From Lineus longissimus (Eukaryota; Nemertea; Pilidiophora; Heteronemertea; Lineidae): DNA of 64,000 nt. Below the pieces are notes generated by a model. It did no database searches. It saw only the letters and a list, made by a program, of their open reading frames with translations, and was not told the origin of the DNA. Below, piece by piece: positions 55,701 to 61,700 of the stretch; the stretch's first letter is position 1; each line of letters starts with the position of its first letter. The stretch lies in NCBI RefSeq assembly GCF_910592395.1, contig NC_088308.1, forward strand, positions 24,817,501 to 24,881,500, given 5' to 3'. Position numbers and translations under genes: made by a program.

Positions 55701-58700
55701 ATGTAGAGTCTGGTGTTTTGATTTCTGGGATCTGCCCTGGTTCAACCTCTTGCAAGAACTGACATTCAAACGGTTCATCTTCCCCAGGAGGCACTGAACC
55801 ATCATAGATCAAGCTGGCTTTTGCATAGCTAGACGAAGTTGTCACAGTCACCTTTTTATAAACCTTAGACCCATCGGGCAAAGTATCCCCAAACCTATCA
55901 ACATCCACCTTTACATCTGGTTCAGTCATTTCTGTTTTAACTATAATTGTGGACCGGTCATCTTTCGGCTCCAATTCATATTCCTCGTCTAATCGTCTTA
56001 AATCGACAGAAGTTCTAACTTCAGTGACCTCCTCATATCTAGCATCAGGCTGTTCAATTGTATCCTTAGATACTGGCTCCACCTTTACTGCAGTAGTAAC
56101 TGCACCGAGCACGACTGTAACATCAGCATCCACCTTCTTAGTAACATCACTGTCACGCACTCTGTCTGTTTGTTCGATGGACTCATCAGTGACTGTGGTT
56201 TCTACTTCCTCTACAGTTTCTGCAACCAATACAGGAGCAGTTTGATCTGTGACTGGTACATCCAGCGTCGTTATTACAATATCAGTTTGTTCGGTGGACT
56301 CATCGGTGACGATCGTCTCTACTTCCTGAACAGTTTCAGCAACCAATACCGGAGCAGTTTGATCTTTGACTGGTACATCCACTGTTGTTATTACAACATC
56401 AGTTTGTTCGGTGGACTCATCAGTGACTGTGCTTTCTACTTCCTCTACAGTTTCAGCAACCAATACTGGAGCAGTTTGATCTTTGACTGGTACATCCACT
56501 GTTGTTATTACAACATCAGTTTGTTCGGTGGACTCATCAGTGACTACAGTTTCTACTTCCTCTACAGTTTCAGCAACCAATACTGGAGCAGTTTGATCTT
56601 TGACTGGTACATCCACTGTTGTTATTACAACATCAGTTTGTTCGGTGGACTCATCAGTGACTACAGTTTCTACTTCCTCTACAGTTTCTGCAACCAATAC
56701 CGGAGCAGTTTGATCTTTGACTGGTACATCCACTGTTGTTATTACAACATCAGTTTGTTCGGTGGACTCATCAGTGACTGTGCTTTCTACTTCCTCTACA
56801 GTTTCTGCAACCAATACCGGAGCAGTTTGATCTTTGACTGGTACATCCACTGTTGTTATTACAACATCAGTTTGTTCGGTGGACTCATCAGTGACTGTGG
56901 TTTCTACTTCCTCTACAGTTTCTGCAACCAATACTGGAGCAGTTTGATCTTTGACTGGTACATCCACTGTTGTTATTACAACATCAGTTTGTTCGGTGGA
57001 CTCATCAGTGACTGTGCTTTCTACTTCCTCTACAGTTTCAGCAACCAATACTGGAGCAGTTTGATCTTTGACTGGTACATCCACTGTTGTTATTACAACA
57101 TCAGTTTGTTCGGTGGACTCATCAGTGACTACAGTTTCTACTTCCTCTACAGTTTCTGCAACCAATACTGGAGCAGTTTGATCTTTGACTGGTACATCCA
57201 CTGTTGTTATTACAACATCAGTTTGTTCGGTGGACTCATCAGTGACTGTGGTTTCTACTTCCTCTACAGTTTCTGCAACCAATACCGGAGCAGTTTGATC
57301 TTTGACTGGTACATCCACTGTTGTTATTACAACATCAGTTTGTTCGGTGGACTCATCAGTGACTGTGGTTTCTACTTCCTCTACAGTTTCTGCAACCAAT
57401 ACTGGATCAGTTTGATCTTTGACTGGTACATCCACTGTTGTTATTACAACATCAGTTTGTTCAGTGGACTCATCAGTGACTACAGTTTCTACTTCCTCTA
57501 CAGTTTCTGCAACCAATACTGGAGCAGTTTGATCTTTGACTGGTACATCCACTGTTGTTATTACAATATCAGTTTGTTCGGTGGACTCATCAGTGACTAC
57601 AGTTTCTACTTCCTCTACAGTTTCAGCAACCAATACCGGAGCAGTTTGATCTTTGACTGGTACATCCACTGTTGTTATTACAACATCAGTTTGTTCGGTG
57701 GACTCATCAGTGACTACAGTTTCTACTTCCTCTACAGTTTCAGCAACCAGCACAGGAGCAGTTTTATCTGTGACTGGTACATCCACTGTTGTTATTACAA
57801 CATCAGTTTGTTCGGTGGACTCATCAGTGACTACAGTTTCTACTTCCTCTACAGTTTCAGCAACCAGCACAGGAGCAGTTTTATCTGTGACTGGTACATC
57901 CACTGTTGTTATTACAACATCAGTTTGTTCGGTGGACTCATCAGTGACTGTGGGTTCTACTTCCTGAACAGTTTCAGCAACCAATACAGGAGCAGTTTTA
58001 TCTGTGACTGGTACATCCACTGTTGTTATTACAACATCGGTTTGTTCGGTGGACTCATCAGTGACTGTGGGTTCTACTTCCTGAACAGTTTCAGCAACCA
58101 ATACAGGAGCAGTTTTATCAGTGACTGGAACATCTACTGTTGTTATTACAATATCAGTTTGTTCGCTGGACTCATCAGTGACTACAGTTTCTACTTCCTC
58201 TACAGTTTCAGCAACCAGCACAGGAGCAGTTTTATCAGTGACTGGTACATCCACTGTTGGTATTACAATATCAGGTTGTTCAGTGGACTCATTAGTAAAT
58301 GAGGTTTCTATTTCCTCAACAGTTTCAGAAAGCAAGACAGGAGCAGTTTGATCTGCGACTAGTACATCTGCTGTCATTAATATTGGTTGAGGTTTGCCGG
58401 ACTCAAGTTCATCAGCTTCAGCAGAACTTTTCTCTTCGTCACTTTCAGAGGAGGTTGGCGATTCACAGATGGCCTCAGATGGTAATTTGCCATCAGTAAC
58501 TTCCAAATCAACTTGTACTCTATCAACATCTGGACTGGATCGCTGAATTACCGCAACTTTTTTGACAATGACTTGATATTCTGAACGTTCAATTGACATA
58601 GACCGTTCAATTGGCAGAGGCTCAGGTTCACTCTCACTGGAAGAGGAACTAACCTCAGACTTGGGCTTAACAACTTGTTGTTGCTCTACATGTTCCTTTC

Positions 58701-61700
58701 TCTCTGTATCAGTTATTTCTGGTTCCTTTGGTACAGATTCGTTGGCAGTTATCTCCACAACTTGTGGTACAGGTGTGTCAGGTTCTCCAGGTTTAGTAGC
58801 TACCTCACTTGCCTCAATTTTAACATCATGTCTCAGTTCAGTCATTTGTTCATTGGTAACTTCAACTACCAGAGCTGCATCCTTTTTATCAGTCTCGGGT
58901 GGCTCACCATCACTTTCACTGGAAGATGAGCTTATCTTAGACAATGGTTTCAAAACATCAACAATGTATTTGGGTTCCTTTCCCTCAGCATCTGATGGTT
59001 CCAATTCACTTTCCTCAACTTCTGTCTGTTCCGACTCAGGTTCAGTTACCTCAGCAATAGTTTCAGGAAGCACCAGCTCTGAGGTTTCTGTCTCTGAGGT
59101 TTCAGGCTCAGTACTCTCTGTTTCTGATGCAACATCTGAATAAGTTCCTGAAGCAGGTCCACTACTAAGTTTGACTTCACTGTCTTCCTCTTTGTCAGTA
59201 TCAGTCGGTCCAGATTCAGCACTTTCTGGTTTTGTTGTAATCTCAGAAATGGGTTCAGATGTTCCCCTACTGTTTGGGGGAGTATCTGCTCCTTCCTCTT
59301 TCTCAGTATCAGATGATTCTGGTTCTGTTGTAGTCCTGCTACTTGGTACAGGTGTCCATTCTCTTTCTGTATCAGTGTCTCGTTCTGTGCCTGAAGACTC
59401 TGGCTCATGACTCTCAGGTTCTGTAGTGGACTCCCTACTCGTTGTTATCACAGAGCTGCAAACAGATGTTGCCCTACTGCTGGTCACTTCTTCCACAACA
59501 GCAGTCTCCTCAGATGTTTCTGCTTCCGATTCAGATGCTTGTTTTGGCGGTGACTCAGAAGTTCTTTCTACTGGCTCGGATACCTGTATCTCCATCACCA
59601 TCTTATCAACATCATCAGTATCAGATGTTTCTGGTTCTGAAATAATCATTACTTCTGTTTCCAAGGCAATGGTTTCTTCCTTTGGTTCTTCTGTAACGTG
59701 TAGTGTCGGTCTTTCAGGTTCTTCAGGTTTAGCAGTTACATCAACTTTAACCCCTTGTTCTATTTCAGCAATTTGTTGAGTAGTCCCAATAATTAAGTTT
59801 GAATCCTTTTCAACAGCTTGCAGTGGTTCCTGCTCAAAATCTGTTTCGCTCGAAGAAGGTTCTGAACTACTTTCAACCTTCACAGGCTCTTCAATAGTTG
59901 GTTCGATAGGTTTGACAGGTTCTTCCTTAACTTGGCCCAATTCAGATACAGCATGAATATCATGTTTGACATCAGTAACTCTTTCAGTAGATGTTTCAAC
60001 AATTAAAGTGGTATCCTTTGGTTCCTCTACAATATGCACCTCTGGTCTCTCCGGCTCTTCAAGTTCCTCAGTCATAGCACAGACTTCAGGTTGACCAACT
60101 GCAACTTGTTCATGGACTGCGGTGCCTTGAATGCTTAAATCTGTTGGCCTAAGCTCACCATAAAGATTCCTAGTAGGTTCAGGAATAATTTCAACCTTCT
60201 GACCATAAGATGCAGGTGTTTCTGGCCTTGTTCCCTCAGATGGTTCCTCTACAACTAGTGTTTCTGGTCTTTGAAGCTCTTTGGGTTCCTCAGCATCAAC
60301 ATTAGATGGTTCTGGTTCTGGTCTTGTTTCCTCAGTGGATATCTCTGCAACTTGTGCCACTGGTTTTTGAGGCTCCTGCGGTTCCTCTGTATCAACATCA
60401 GAAGGTTCTGATTCTAGTCTTGTTTCCTCAGTCGGTATCTCTGCAACTTGTGCTACTAGTTTTTGAGGGTCCTGGGGTTCCTCTGGAGCAACATAAGATG
60501 GTTCTGGTTCTGGTCTTGTTTCCTCAGTTGGTATCTCTGCAACTAGTGCTACTGGTTTTTGAGGCTCCTGGGATTCCTCTGTATCAACATGAGATGGTTC
60601 TGGTTCTTGTCTTGTTTCTTCAGTTGGTATCTCTGCAACTAGTGCTACTGGTTTTTGAGGCTCCTGGGATTCCTCTGTAGCAACATGAGATGGTTCTGGT
60701 TCTTGTCTTGTTTCCTCAGTCGGCATCTCTGTAACTTGTGCTACTGTTCTTTGAGGTTCCTGGGGTTCCGCAGTATCAAGAATAGATGGTTCTGGTTCTT
60801 GTCTTGTTCTCTCAGTTGATATCTCTGCAACTTGTGCTACTGGTTTTTGGGGCTCCTGGGATTCCTCTGTATCAACATTAGATGGTTCTTGTCTTGTTTC
60901 CTCAGTTGGTATCTCTGCAACTAGTGCTACTGGTTTTTGAGGCTCCTGGAATTCATCAGTATCAACATGAGATGATTCTGGTTCTGGTCTTGTTTCCTCA
61001 GTCGGCATCTCTGTAACTTGTGCTACTGTTCTTTGAGGCTCCTGCGGTTCCGCAGTATCAAGAATAGATGGTTCTGGTTCTTGTCTTGTTTCCTCAGTTG
61101 ATATCTCTGCAACTTGTGCTACTGGTTTTTGAGGCTCCTGGGATTCCTCTGTAGCAACATCAGATGGTTCTGGTTCTGGTCTTGTTTCCTCAGTTGGTAT
61201 CTCTGCAACTAGTGCTACTGGTTTTTGAGGCTCCTGGGATTCCTCTGTATCAACATCAGATGGTTCTGGTCTTGTTTCCTCAGTCGGCATCTCTGTAACT
61301 TGTGCTACTGGTTTTTGAGGCTCCTGGGATTCCTCAGTATCAAGAATAGATGGTTCTGGTTCTTGTCTTGTTTCCTCAGTTGGTATCTCTGTAACTTGTG
61401 CTACTGGTTTTTGAGGCTCCTGGGATTCCTCAGTATCAAGAATAGATGGTTCTGGTTCTTGTCTTGTTTCCTCAGTTGGTATCTCTGTAACTTGTGCTAC
61501 TGGTTTTTGAGGCTCCTGGGATTCCTCTGTATCAACATAAGATGGTTCTGGTTCTTGTCTTGTTTCCTCAGTTGGTATCTCTGCAACTTGTGCTACTGGT
61601 TTTTGAGGCTCCAGGGATTCATCAGTATCAACATGAGATGGTTCTGGTTCTGGTCGTGTTTCCTCAGTCGGCATCTCTGTAACTTGTGCTACTGGTTTTT

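Noticed and set aside
56170-58302. 710-codon plus-strand open frame (CNQYRSSLIFDWYIHCCYYN repeats)
   Set aside because: It is antisense to the 39-residue array. A 117-bp unit without a stop in one antisense frame stays open through all copies. No splice sites or independent support exist.
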